A program made the position numbers and the translations under genes. Shown in pieces: positions 8,619 to 18,134 of a DNA stretch of 64,000 nucleotides. The notes under the pieces are model-generated. The model was not told the DNA's origin, did no database searches, and saw only the letters and a list, made by a program, of their open reading frames with translations. The stretch is taken from NCBI RefSeq assembly GCF_000147815.2, contig NC_015957.1, positions 9,796,001 to 9,860,000 of the forward strand. Reading direction: 5' to 3'. The stretch's first letter is position 1, and every line of letters starts with the position of its first letter. Origin of the DNA: Streptomyces violaceusniger Tu 4113. GTDB taxonomy: Bacteria > Actinomycetota > Actinomycetes > Streptomycetales > Streptomycetaceae.

Positions 8619-9163
8619 GCGCTCCCCTCCCGGCTCTCGCCCTCGGCCCCGCAGGGGCTGACGCACGGGCCCTTGCGCCACCACTCCGGCAGCATCGCGA
8701 GCGCCTCGTCCCCGAGCGGATTGACCCCGGGCCCGGCCGCGAGGGCGTGGGCCACCAGGACGTGCAGGCACTTCACCCGGTCCGGCATCCCGCCCGCGCT
8801 GGGGAAGCCCTGGAGCACCTCGATGGCGTCGCGGCGCGCGATGTAGTCCTCGTGGGCGGCGCGGTAGGCGGCGGCCAGCTCGGGGTCGGTGGCCAGCCGG
8901 GCCGTCATCTCCTTCATCACGCCCTCGGCCTCCAGCGTGCCGATCGCGGACGCGGCACGCGGACAGGTCAGGTAATAGAGGGTGGGGAAGGGCGTACCGT
9001 CCTCGAGCCGCGGCGCGGTCTCCACGACGTCCGGATTGCCGCAGGGGCAGCGGTGCGCGATCGCACGCAGGCCCCGGGGCACGCGGCTGAGCTGCTCCCG
9101 TACGGCGTGAATGTCCGCGTCGGTGGGCTCGGTGGGCTCCGTCTGGGGCGGGGGCGTATCCAT
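8615..9163 (-). CDS. DUF501 family protein
   Basis: A 182-residue soluble protein of the actinobacterial DUF501 family, which has no assigned activity. Visible are a Cys-containing block CPCGNPDVVETAPRLEDGTP and a Cys in YYLTCPRA, then KCLHVLVAHALAAGPGVNPLGDE near the C-terminus. The spaced Cys residues could bind a metal, but that is only an inference. It lies between ftsB and ppx and is coupled to ppx through an ATGA overlap. It is consistently found next to ppx and the divisome gene ftsB, which hints at a cell-envelope or phosphate-linked job. Confidence 0.85.
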   Translation of the reverse strand: MDTPPPQTEPTEPTDADIHAVREQLSRVPRGLRAIAHRCPCGNPDVVETAPRLEDGTPFPTLYYLTCPRAASAIGTLEAEGVMKEMTARLATDPELAAAYRAAHEDYIARRDAIEVLQGFPSAGGMPDRVKCLHVLVAHALAAGPGVNPLGDEALAMLPEWWRKGPCVSPCGAEGESREGSA

Positions 9164-9232
9164 GAGTGGGAAAGTTCTTCTTCTTCGTTTCGGTTCGTCA
9201 CCGGGTGCGACCGGTGGCCGGAGCGCGGCGCC

Positions 9233-9715
9233 TCAGCGGCGTGCGCTGCCCGCCCCCGCCGCGTCCGCCGTGTCCACGGCGTCCCAGAGGTTGGAGTACC
9301 AGGGGCGGCCGGCCGCGCCCTGGTCGGTGGAGCGCTCGGTGGAGCCGCTGCCGTCCACCACGCTGTAGCCGGTCTCCCCCGGCATCAGGAAGTGCAGCCG
9401 CTCCCGGGCCTGCTGCTCGGTGTAGGCGGGGTCGCGCAGCCGGGCCTTCCGCTCCCGCAGCTTCTTCACGTCCTCGCGGGCCCGCTGGGCCTCGCTCCGC
9501 TGCTCGGCGATGTCGGAGCGCTGGGAGATGTACTGCCGCATCGGGTAGGCGAGCGCCACCACCAGGGAGCAGACGACCAGCGCGAGCAGGGCCGCGCGGC
9601 CGGTCAGCCGGCCCCGGCGACGCTTGGTCCGCACCCGGTAGACCCGGGCGGCGGCGTGCTCGCCGAGTGCCTTGAGCCTGGTCGCGGTGGAGAACCGTTC
9701 GCGATCCGCCGGCAC
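9233..9715 (-). CDS. FtsB/DivIC-type septum formation initiator
   Basis: A 160-residue bitopic membrane protein. It has a basic cytoplasmic N-terminus (VRTKRRRGRL), one transmembrane helix (about residues 41-58, AALLALVVCSLVVALAY), an extracytoplasmic coiled coil rich in Arg/Glu heptads (residues ~62-100), and the FtsB/DivIC mark ERLHFLMPGETGYSVVD. Such proteins form the FtsQ-FtsB-FtsL bridge that activates septal wall synthesis. The start is GTG 9713-9715 with GGGGAGG four bases upstream. It sits directly downstream of eno, the usual actinobacterial order. Confidence 0.87.
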   Translation of the reverse strand: MPADRERFSTATRLKALGEHAAARVYRVRTKRRRGRLTGRAALLALVVCSLVVALAYPMRQYISQRSDIAEQRSEAQRAREDVKKLRERKARLRDPAYTEQQARERLHFLMPGETGYSVVDGSGSTERSTDQGAAGRPWYSNLWDAVDTADAAGAGSARR

Positions 9716-9833
9716 GTCGCCTCCCCGGAGATGACTTCGCTTGAGTGACGCGTAACGCCGTCCCCGGTCACGGTACGGGACCGCGGCCGGGGACGGGTGT
9801 CAGACGTGTCTGCTACTTGAGGTCGTACGCGGG

Positions 9834-11321
<1,488 letters not shown>

Positions 11322-11396
11322 TCAGGGGTTCTCGGACGGCGGCCTCGGAAGCCTCGGGAAGAGTGCTCAGGCCGCGGCCGCGGCTGCGACCGTGAC

Positions 11397-12125
<729 letters not shown>

Positions 12126-12164
12126 TCACCGACGCCTACGAGGTGAGCTGTCGGGTTCGGACGT

Positions 12165-12335
12165 GAGTTGCCCGGCCGGTCGCGATGATCGCTCCCGGCT
12201 TCACCCCTAGCCGACGAGCCCGTGTCCACAGGCCACTCGGCACCTACCTTGGGTCCCCCGCTCCTGCCTTCGGCGCTGACGCGTCGGTTTCCCCCCGACC
12301 GCCGGCAGGATTCGGCGTGACGATCGACGGTGCCC
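12165..12335 (-). promoter_or_regulatory. ydaO/yuaA-type c-di-AMP riboswitch in the rpfA leader
   Basis: On the minus strand the leader contains the marks of the ydaO motif in order: CGCCGAATCCTGCC, then GGGGGGAAACCGACGCGTCAG, CGCCGAAGGCAGGAGCG, GGGGGACCCAAGGTAGG, and lastly GGGGTGAAGCCGGGAGCGA. These match the conserved GAAUCC, GGGGA-CCA and GGGGUGAA segments of the class. Binding of c-di-AMP turns expression of rpfA down in S. coelicolor. The limits given are approximate. Confidence 0.85.
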
Positions 12336-12353
12336 GCGGTGGCGAGCGGAAAG

Positions 12354-12382
12354 ACGTTAAACACACCTCCCCAGAACGTTCA
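12354..12382 (-). promoter_or_regulatory. Putative rpfA promoter
   Basis: On the minus strand TTGAAC (12377-12382) and TAACGT (12354-12359) are separated by 17 bases, a good match to a HrdB-type promoter. Transcription would start near 12347, giving a leader that spans the whole riboswitch. Confidence 0.5.
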
Positions 12383-12417
12383 AACACCCCAATGGCAGCG
12401 AATGGGGCTGTAATTGA

Positions 12418-12456
12418 TCTCACCCGGCCCACATCGGCGCAGGTAGGGCCGGGTGA
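12418..12456 (-). terminator. Terminator of the second rpf gene
   Basis: A perfect 12-bp stem, CTCACCCGGCCC with GGGCCGGGTGAG, and a 15-base loop, placed between the stop codon of the upstream rpf gene (12541) and the rpfA promoter. Confidence 0.8.
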
Positions 12457-12540
12457 GGAGAGATCGGACACGAGGTGCGCCCCGGAAATTGTGACGAGAT
12501 GTATGTCTCACCGGAACCAGATCGGGCAATTCCCCCCGAA

Positions 12541-13557
12541 TCACTGCTCCCTGATGGTGAGGTCAAGTCGCTGACCAGGGATGATCAGGTCGGGGTCGAT
12601 TCCGATGAGGTCCTCGTTGCTCTCGTAGAGCCCTTCCCAACCTCGGGACACATTCCGGTCCTCGGCGATCCCTGACAGATTGTCACCGGGGCGAACAGTG
12701 TAATCGTCGCCCGTGGGGCCCTGGTCGCGGTCCACGGCGTCACGCGAGGCATGGCGCCCGGAGGGCTGCCCGTCCGCCGAATCGCCGTCCTCGGCCCGCC
12801 CCCCGGCGTCCGGGGAGCCGCGGTGGCGGCCGGAGGGCGAGGGGTCGGCGGAGGGATCCGCCGAGGACCCCTTCGAGCCGTCCGACGCCGAGTCGGCCGG
12901 GTCGTCCGAGCCGTCCGAGGTCGGGTCATCCGAGGCCGAGCCGTCCGACGTCGGGGTGTCCGATGCCGAGCCGTCCAGTCCGTCGGGGGACTCGGAGGTG
13001 TGGGGGGCCGCCGGCTTCTCGGCCGATCCGGACGAATCCGGCTTACCGGCGCCGTCGGACGTCCCCGAACGGTCCGACTCCGGGGAGGAGGAGCCGTCCC
13101 GCTCCCGGCCCCCCGTCTCGCCCCGGCCCGCCCCCGGGTCCCGGGTGGCCGTGCCACCGGGGTCCACATCGGGGGCGCCGGAGCCGTCGGTGAGCCCCGC
13201 ACCCAGCGCACAGCTCGGCCAGGCGTCGGGGCCGCGGTCGCCGAGGATCGACTGGGCGACGGATATCTGCTGGGAGCGGCTGGCCAGGTCGGGGCGCGGG
13301 GCGTACTCCGTGCCGCCGTAGTCCTTCCACATGTCGAGGGTGAGCTGCAGTCCGCCGTAGAAGCCGTTGCCCTCGTCGGCGCTCCACATACCGCCGCTCT
13401 CGCACTCGGCGACCTGATCCCAGGTGGCGGTCTGGGCGGCCTGTGCGCCGGACGCCCCGAAGAGGGGCAGGGCGATGCTCGCTCCCGTGACCCCCGCCGC
13501 GACGATGATGGCCGGAGCCTGACGGGGGCGACGGTGTCGACCATTACCGGAACGCAT
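12541..13557 (-). CDS. Second resuscitation-promoting factor-like protein with LysM
   Basis: A secreted 338-residue protein with the same plan as its neighbour. It has a signal peptide (basic RHRRPRQAP, core IIVAAGVTGASIALPLFG, cut near AQAAQ). The Rpf domain is TATWDQVAECESGGMWSADE followed by GFYGGLQLTLDMWKDYGG and a conserved Cys pair. A ~150-residue Ser/Asp/Pro/Gly-rich linker (SDGSASDDPTSDGS) follows, then a C-terminal LysM (YTVRPGDNLSGIAEDRNVS). The long acidic, low-complexity linker is the main difference from RpfA and probably spans the wall. The start is ATG 13555-13557 with GAGAGGG upstream. No ydaO motif was found upstream. S. coelicolor also carries two adjacent rpf genes next to eno. 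Confidence 0.85.
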   Translation of the reverse strand: MRSGNGRHRRPRQAPAIIVAAGVTGASIALPLFGASGAQAAQTATWDQVAECESGGMWSADEGNGFYGGLQLTLDMWKDYGGTEYAPRPDLASRSQQISVAQSILGDRGPDAWPSCALGAGLTDGSGAPDVDPGGTATRDPGAGRGETGGRERDGSSSPESDRSGTSDGAGKPDSSGSAEKPAAPHTSESPDGLDGSASDTPTSDGSASDDPTSDGSDDPADSASDGSKGSSADPSADPSPSGRHRGSPDAGGRAEDGDSADGQPSGRHASRDAVDRDQGPTGDDYTVRPGDNLSGIAEDRNVSRGWEGLYESNEDLIGIDPDLIIPGQRLDLTIREQ

Positions 13558-13702
13558 GCGATTGCCCTCTCTATGGCGAACTCGGTTGCCGGTGAACATA
13601 GCGAGGGCACTCGATCATCACAAGCCGATGTATCCCAGGTCACGCCACGGTCACACGACTGATCATTCGTCACCAATGTCCGTAGTACGGGGCTTGGCAG
13701 CC

Positions 13703-14980
13703 TCAGCGGTCCGCGGAATCCCAGGTCACCGGGAGCGTGCGCAGCCCGCGCATGATGAGCCCGCCGCGCCACCGCAGATCCTCCGGTTCCGCCGCGAGCC
13801 GCAGTCCGGGCAGGCGCCGCAGCAGGGTGGCGATCGCGGTCTGCGCCTCCAGCCGGGCGAGCGGGGCGCCGAGGCAGTAGTGGATGCCGTGGCCGTAGCC
13901 GAGGTGCTGGTTGTCGCGGCGGGTGAGGTCGAGGACGTCGGGCTCAGCGAACCGCTCGGGGTCCCGGTCGGCCGCGGCGAGCACCACCAGCACCGGCTCC
14001 CCTTCGGCGATGCGCTGCCCCGCGAGGGTGAGCGGCTCGGTGGCGAACCGCCAGGTGGCGATCTCCACGGGCCCGTCGTAGCGCAGCAGCTCCTCGACCC
14101 CGGCGGCCAGCAGCCGCTCGTCCCCTTCTTCCAGGGCCCGCTGCATGACGGCGCGCTGCTCCGGATGGCGCAGAAGTGCGTAGACGCCGTTGCCGATGAG
14201 GTTGACTGTGGTCTCGAAGCCGGCGAACAAGAGGATGAAGGCCATGGCCGCGGCCTCGTTCTCGGTGAGGTGCTCACCGTGGTCGCTGGCCCGGATCAGC
14301 CCCGAGATCAGGTCCTCCCCGTCCTCTTCTTCCCTCCGCTCCACGAGCTCCAGGCGCTTGCGGTGGATCAGCTCGCCGAGATACGCGCGGATCCTCTTCA
14401 CGGCGCGGGCCACGCCGCCGCGCGGGCCTCCGCCGTGCCGGATCATCGCGCCGGCCCAGTCCCGGAAGTCGTCCTGGTCCTCGCGCGGCACCCCGAGCAG
14501 ATCGCAGATCGCATAAATAGGGAGAGGAAAGGCGAACTCATGGATCAGGTCCGCCTCTCCCCTTTCCTCGAAGGCGTCGATGAGCTGATCGGTGAGGGTC
14601 TGTACCCGAGGGGCGAACGCGGCCACCCGGCGCGGGGTGAACGCCTTGGAGACCAGCCGTCGCAGCCGGGTGTGATCGGGAGGGTCGATATTGAGCAGAT
14701 GCGTCATCAGGTCGGCACGTTGTTCGCCGGGAATGCCCACCTTGCCCTTTGCGTGAGCCGCCGCGCTGTGCCGCTGGGGGTTCTTGGAGAGCCGGGGATC
14801 GGCCAGCGCCTTCCTGGCATCCGCGTAACGGGTCACCAGCCAGGCGTCGACACCGCTGGGCAGCGTGGTCCGGTGCACCGGGGCGTGCTCGCGCAGCCAG
14901 GCGTACGCAGGGTAGGGATCGGTGGCGAACTCCCAGGTGAAGAGGGTGGGAGCGGAGCTGTCACGAGGCTGTTCCGACAC
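13703..14980 (-). CDS. Cytochrome P450, CYP107-like
   Basis: A soluble 425-residue P450 monooxygenase. The I-helix oxygen-activation motif is FAGFETTVNLIGNG, the K-helix ExxR is EELLR, the perf region is FATEPLTLAG, and the haem-binding loop is HLGYGHGIHYCLGAPLARLE with the ligating Cys. The start is GTG 14978-14980; it lies inside a small upstream ORF (14961-15119), so the two overlap by 20 bases and translation is probably coupled. From memory, the P450 next to the rpf-eno block of S. coelicolor is CYP107U1, reported to affect sporulation; sequence comparison would be needed to confirm this is its orthologue. The substrate is unknown. Confidence 0.88.
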   Translation of the reverse strand: MSEQPRDSSAPTLFTWEFATDPYPAYAWLREHAPVHRTTLPSGVDAWLVTRYADARKALADPRLSKNPQRHSAAAHAKGKVGIPGEQRADLMTHLLNIDPPDHTRLRRLVSKAFTPRRVAAFAPRVQTLTDQLIDAFEERGEADLIHEFAFPLPIYAICDLLGVPREDQDDFRDWAGAMIRHGGGPRGGVARAVKRIRAYLGELIHRKRLELVERREEEDGEDLISGLIRASDHGEHLTENEAAAMAFILLFAGFETTVNLIGNGVYALLRHPEQRAVMQRALEEGDERLLAAGVEELLRYDGPVEIATWRFATEPLTLAGQRIAEGEPVLVVLAAADRDPERFAEPDVLDLTRRDNQHLGYGHGIHYCLGAPLARLEAQTAIATLLRRLPGLRLAAEPEDLRWRGGLIMRGLRTLPVTWDSADR

Positions 14981-15119
14981 GCCCCGACGATACCCGCGAC
15001 CAGTCGCCCCCTCCGGCCTGTCGGAAGTAACGGGCAACAGAGAAATAAGTGAATAAGCAGAACAAAGAGAATAAGAGAGCAATGACCGGGATGAATGTCC
15101 AGCGGAATTCCTCATTCAT
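14961..15119 (-). CDS. 52-residue membrane protein with two TTA codons
   Basis: A short ORF, MNEEFRWTFIPVIALLFSLF and on, with one clear transmembrane helix at residues ~9-33 and a charged Gly/Ser-rich tail. Its codon use is strikingly AT-rich for this genome (AAT, ATT, TTA, TTG, ACT, TAT), including TTA at codon 16 (15072-15074) and codon 22 (15054-15056). Translation should therefore depend on bldA. The ORF overlaps the P450 start by 20 bases. ATG 15117-15119 is preceded by AAGGG nine bases upstream; a GTG six bases earlier is possible. No family recognised. The odd composition, hydrophobic core and coupling argue that it is real, but its short length leaves doubt. Confidence 0.55.
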   Translation of the reverse strand: MNEEFRWTFIPVIALLFSLFCLFTYFSVARYFRQAGGGDWSRVSSGRVGTAS

Positions 15120-15630
15120 CTCCACACACCCTTCACCACCCATGCACAGCGCGGGTCGAATGCCCGGATATCTGATGGCTGCGACCGCCGTTCGGTGGTT
15201 GCCCGCGCCGCCCCGATACGAACCCCCGGGGCATGCCCTGACGTCGGTCAACGCGGTGAACTGGCGGTGTGGCTGAAACGACGTCAGGTGAACGAATGGG
15301 ACTGGGGCACATGCACGGGGCCCAGTGATACCGGTGATACGATCACCGCGCTTGCCAGGCGAGCCAAGGGCGCGTAAGACACACGGCGATCCGGCACATC
15401 AGCCGAGAGGGTCCCCACTCTGAGGAGCATTATGCCGCCAGTTGGGCATATGGAGCCGTTCCGGCGCACCGACGCCTGTGCGCTGCCGTCGGCAAGACGA
15501 GTGCGATGTCCCCGGAACCCGCGGGCGCCGTACGGGCGCTGACTTACCGCTGCTCAGGCACCTTTCAGACGCATAACGCACCACACCTCCCTAAAGTCCC
15601 TGGCGGTCTAGTCGTTCAAAGAGAGTCTTA
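15120..15630. other. Divergent promoter region between the P450 unit and the conservon
   Basis: About 510 bases without a supported gene. It must carry the promoters of the small ORF/P450 unit (minus) and of cvnA (plus). A small inverted repeat GGTGAT-ACG-ATCACC lies at about 15332-15346 and could be an operator. The composition is less GC-rich than the flanks near 15400-15440 and 15570-15630. Confidence 0.35.
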
Positions 15631-16794
15631 ATGACGCAATATCTACAGGATCCAGCGTTCTGGGCCCTGATCGCTGGCACGCCTCTCGCCGCAACCGCCA
15701 TTGTTCGCGGGCGAAAGGCGCGGGCGAATCTGCGCCAGGAGAAGGCGGAGCTCGAGAAACGCGCGGCCGACCTCGACAACAATTACGCCGAGGCGGTCCA
15801 GGAGGCTCACAACCGCGCCGAGGAGGCCACCAAGAGCGCGCTGAAGTCCGCTATGCGTACGCTTCAGGGCCTCGCCAACGAGCAGCAGTTGGCCATCTCC
15901 AAGACACAGGACAAATACGGCGAGCATCAGCTTCTCCAGGACCTTCTGGAGATCGACCACATGAACTCGCAGTTCGGTCGGCGTGCGCAGTCCATCGCGG
16001 TGCTGTGTGACGGCTGGCTGGGTCGGCAGCGCGCCGTCGCGTCGGTGTACGACGTGGTCCGCAGCGCCAAGGGCCGCATCCGGCACTACACCCGGGTGGA
16101 AATCCGCTCACAGAGCAACTTCGCCCTGGTCAGCCGGGCCGTGGAACCGGTCGCGCTGGCGCTGGCCGAGCTTTTGGACAACGCGACCAGTTACTCCGCG
16201 CCCGACTCGCCGATCGACATCACCATCCGCACCGTCCCCAAGGGCGTCTGCGTCATCATCGACGACGCCGGTGTCGGTATGAACGAGGAGGAGAAGAACC
16301 GGGCGGACAAGCTGCTCTCGGCCACGCACGCCACCGGTGTAACGGGACTGGGCAATCCGCCGCAGTTCGGTTTCGCGGTGATCGGTGTGCTCGCCGCGCG
16401 CTACGGCTTCACGGTGTCCGTCGATTCGGCCTCTCCCTACGGTGGTGTACGCGCGGTCGTGCTTCTCCCCGAGGACCTTCTGACCAATATGCCCGAGCCG
16501 GAAGAGCAGCCGACGACCCACGTTCCCGCCGAGGCCGAGCAGCCGCAGCCGCAGCCGAGCGGTTCCGCCATGACCGGTGCCACCGTCAGCGGTTCGACCG
16601 TGAGCGGTGCCACTGCCGGGGGCCTGCCCAAACGTCGCCGTAAGGGCTCGATTTCCATCGTCCCCAGAGCGGACTCCACCAGTGCCCCGGCCCGGACGAG
16701 CGAGGAATCCGCATCGATCATGGGCGCGTTCCAGCGCGGCACGCAGTCCGGACGCTCAGCAAACCCGAACAGGGAAGGGCATGATCCTCAGTGA
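15631..16794 (+). CDS. cvnA: Conservon sensor-like histidine-kinase-fold ATPase, CvnA
   Basis: A 387-residue protein at the head of a conservon. An N-terminal hydrophobic segment (residues ~9-25, FWALIAGTPLAATAIV) anchors it, followed by a coiled coil (~26-90). A HATPase domain follows, with N-box ELLDNATSY, G1 box DDAGVGM and GLGNPPQFGFAVIGVLA (residues ~180-255), and a disordered Pro/Thr/Ser-rich tail. No canonical phospho-acceptor H-box is evident, as is usual for CvnA. Conservons are Streptomyces signalling cassettes resembling a eukaryotic G-protein/receptor complex. The stop codon overlaps cvnB by four bases (GTGA). Confidence 0.9.
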   Translation: MTQYLQDPAFWALIAGTPLAATAIVRGRKARANLRQEKAELEKRAADLDNNYAEAVQEAHNRAEEATKSALKSAMRTLQGLANEQQLAISKTQDKYGEHQLLQDLLEIDHMNSQFGRRAQSIAVLCDGWLGRQRAVASVYDVVRSAKGRIRHYTRVEIRSQSNFALVSRAVEPVALALAELLDNATSYSAPDSPIDITIRTVPKGVCVIIDDAGVGMNEEEKNRADKLLSATHATGVTGLGNPPQFGFAVIGVLAARYGFTVSVDSASPYGGVRAVVLLPEDLLTNMPEPEEQPTTHVPAEAEQPQPQPSGSAMTGATVSGSTVSGATAGGLPKRRRKGSISIVPRADSTSAPARTSEESASIMGAFQRGTQSGRSANPNREGHDPQ

Positions 16795-17192
16795 ACAACG
16801 ACCTGTCATGGATGCTTGAGAGCGCCCTGGAAGTACCAGGGGCTCGTCATGCGATCCTGGTCTCCGCCGACGGTCTGCTGATGGCCCGTTCTCAAGAGGT
16901 CAAAAAGGACGAGGCCGACACCGTCGCCGCGGCGATGAGCGGCATCCAGTCGCTGAGCCGCACCATGGCCGGCTTCTGCGGTGGCTCCCATATGACATGG
17001 CGCCAGACCCTGGTCGAGTTCGACGGTGGCTGGGTCTTCCTCATCTCCGCGGGTGAGGGCGCGTATCTGGCGGTCTCCTCCGCCCCGGACGTCGACATGG
17101 CCGACATCACCTTCCGGATGCAGCAGCTTGTCGGGCAGCTCGGCAAGGCGCTGTCCACACCACCTCGCGAAAACACCGGAATTCAGGCATGA
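16791..17192 (+). CDS. cvnB: Roadblock/LC7 protein, CvnB
   Basis: A 133-residue single-domain roadblock/LC7 protein (SWMLESALEVPGARHAILVS start, QSLSRTMAGFCGG and FLISAGEGAYLAV in the body). CvnB proteins act as dimeric regulators or GTPase-activating partners for the small GTPase CvnD. The gene starts at GTG 16791 inside the end of cvnA and ends overlapping cvnC by four bases, so the three are translationally coupled. Confidence 0.9.
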   Translation: MNNDLSWMLESALEVPGARHAILVSADGLLMARSQEVKKDEADTVAAAMSGIQSLSRTMAGFCGGSHMTWRQTLVEFDGGWVFLISAGEGAYLAVSSAPDVDMADITFRMQQLVGQLGKALSTPPRENTGIQA

Positions 17193-17560
17193 CGGCACCA
17201 GGCGAGCAGGAGCCCCAGTCCGCTCAATTAGTGCGACCGTACGTCATCACGAACGGTCGCGGACTTCCGGAGAATGACCAGTTCAACCTGATCACGCTGG
17301 TCACCGCGTCCGAACAGAGACCCCCCAGTCAGCTCGACCCGGAGAAGCGCAGCCTCTTGGAGCTGTGCGCGGGTGGTTATCTCTCGGTTGCCGAGATAGC
17401 GGGGCATATGGGGCTGCCGATCGGCATTGTGAAGGTCTTGCTGTCCGATCTCTCATCGGACGGATACCTCATCACCCGTGCCCCCGCGCCTCCCGCGCAG
17501 CTTGTCGACGTTTCGCTCCTTCAGGAGGTGCTGGATGGGCTCCAGGCCCGTTTCGGATGA
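17189..17560 (+). CDS. cvnC: DUF742 protein CvnC, with a TTA codon
   Basis: A 123-residue DUF742 protein with a winged-helix-like core (LLELCAGGYLSVAEIAGHMG, then IGIVKVLLSDLSSDGYL), the standard third conservon member. The leader VRPYVITNGRG is the DUF742 N-terminal mark. Codon 14 (17228-17230) is TTA, so full translation should need bldA, and the coupled genes on either side would be affected too. The gene overlaps cvnB by four bases and cvnD by 26. There is no sign of frameshift, so the TTA looks regulatory rather than a decay mark. Confidence 0.9.
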   Translation: MTAPGEQEPQSAQLVRPYVITNGRGLPENDQFNLITLVTASEQRPPSQLDPEKRSLLELCAGGYLSVAEIAGHMGLPIGIVKVLLSDLSSDGYLITRAPAPPAQLVDVSLLQEVLDGLQARFG

Positions 17561-18125
17561 CGATGTCTATCTGAACGAAGCGGTGCAGATCGCGGCCAAG
17601 ATCCTCGTCGTGGGGCATTTCGCGGTCGGAAAGACGACGTTCATCGGCACCATGTCCGAGATTCCTCCGCTGCGCACCGAGGAGCGGATGACTCAGGCCG
17701 GAGCGCATGTCGATGACCTCATGGGCACCCGAGGCAAGACCACGACCACCGTGGCCATGGACTTCGGCCGGCTCACGCTGAGCGAGAGACTTGTCCTTTA
17801 TCTCTTCGGCACGCCCGGACAGGAGCGCTTCGTCCAGGTGTGGGAGGACATGACCCGAGGCGCTCTCGGGGCACTGATCCTCGTCGATCCCGAACGCATC
17901 AAGGAATCCTTCCCGGTGATCGACCTGGTGGAGCACTACGGACTTCCCTATGCGATTTCCGTCAATCACTTCGACGGCACGCCGGCCCGCCCCGACGCAG
18001 AATTGCGCGAGGCGCTCGATCTGCTGCCCGAGACCCCCATCGTCACCTGTGACGCACGTGACGAGAAGTCATCGGCCAATGCCCTGATGGCGCTTGTCCG
18101 TTACCTACAGGAACGTACCCGCTAG
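17535..18125 (+). CDS. cvnD: Small GTPase CvnD
   Basis: A 196-residue Ras-like/MglA-like GTPase, the switch of the conservon. Visible boxes are the P-loop GHFAVGKTT (residues 27-35), a switch I region with GKTTTTVAMDFGRL, switch II FGTPGQERF, and a degenerate NKxD box NHFD. The start is ATG 17535 (MGSRPVSDDDVYLNEA), within the end of cvnC and preceded by AGGAGG at about 17522; a longer frame from 17478 is a shadow of cvnC. It is expected to cycle between GTP and GDP under control of CvnB and CvnA. It is followed nine bases later by cvnE. Confidence 0.9.
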   Translation: MGSRPVSDDDVYLNEAVQIAAKILVVGHFAVGKTTFIGTMSEIPPLRTEERMTQAGAHVDDLMGTRGKTTTTVAMDFGRLTLSERLVLYLFGTPGQERFVQVWEDMTRGALGALILVDPERIKESFPVIDLVEHYGLPYAISVNHFDGTPARPDAELREALDLLPETPIVTCDARDEKSSANALMALVRYLQERTR

Positions 18126-18134
18126 GAGCACCTG

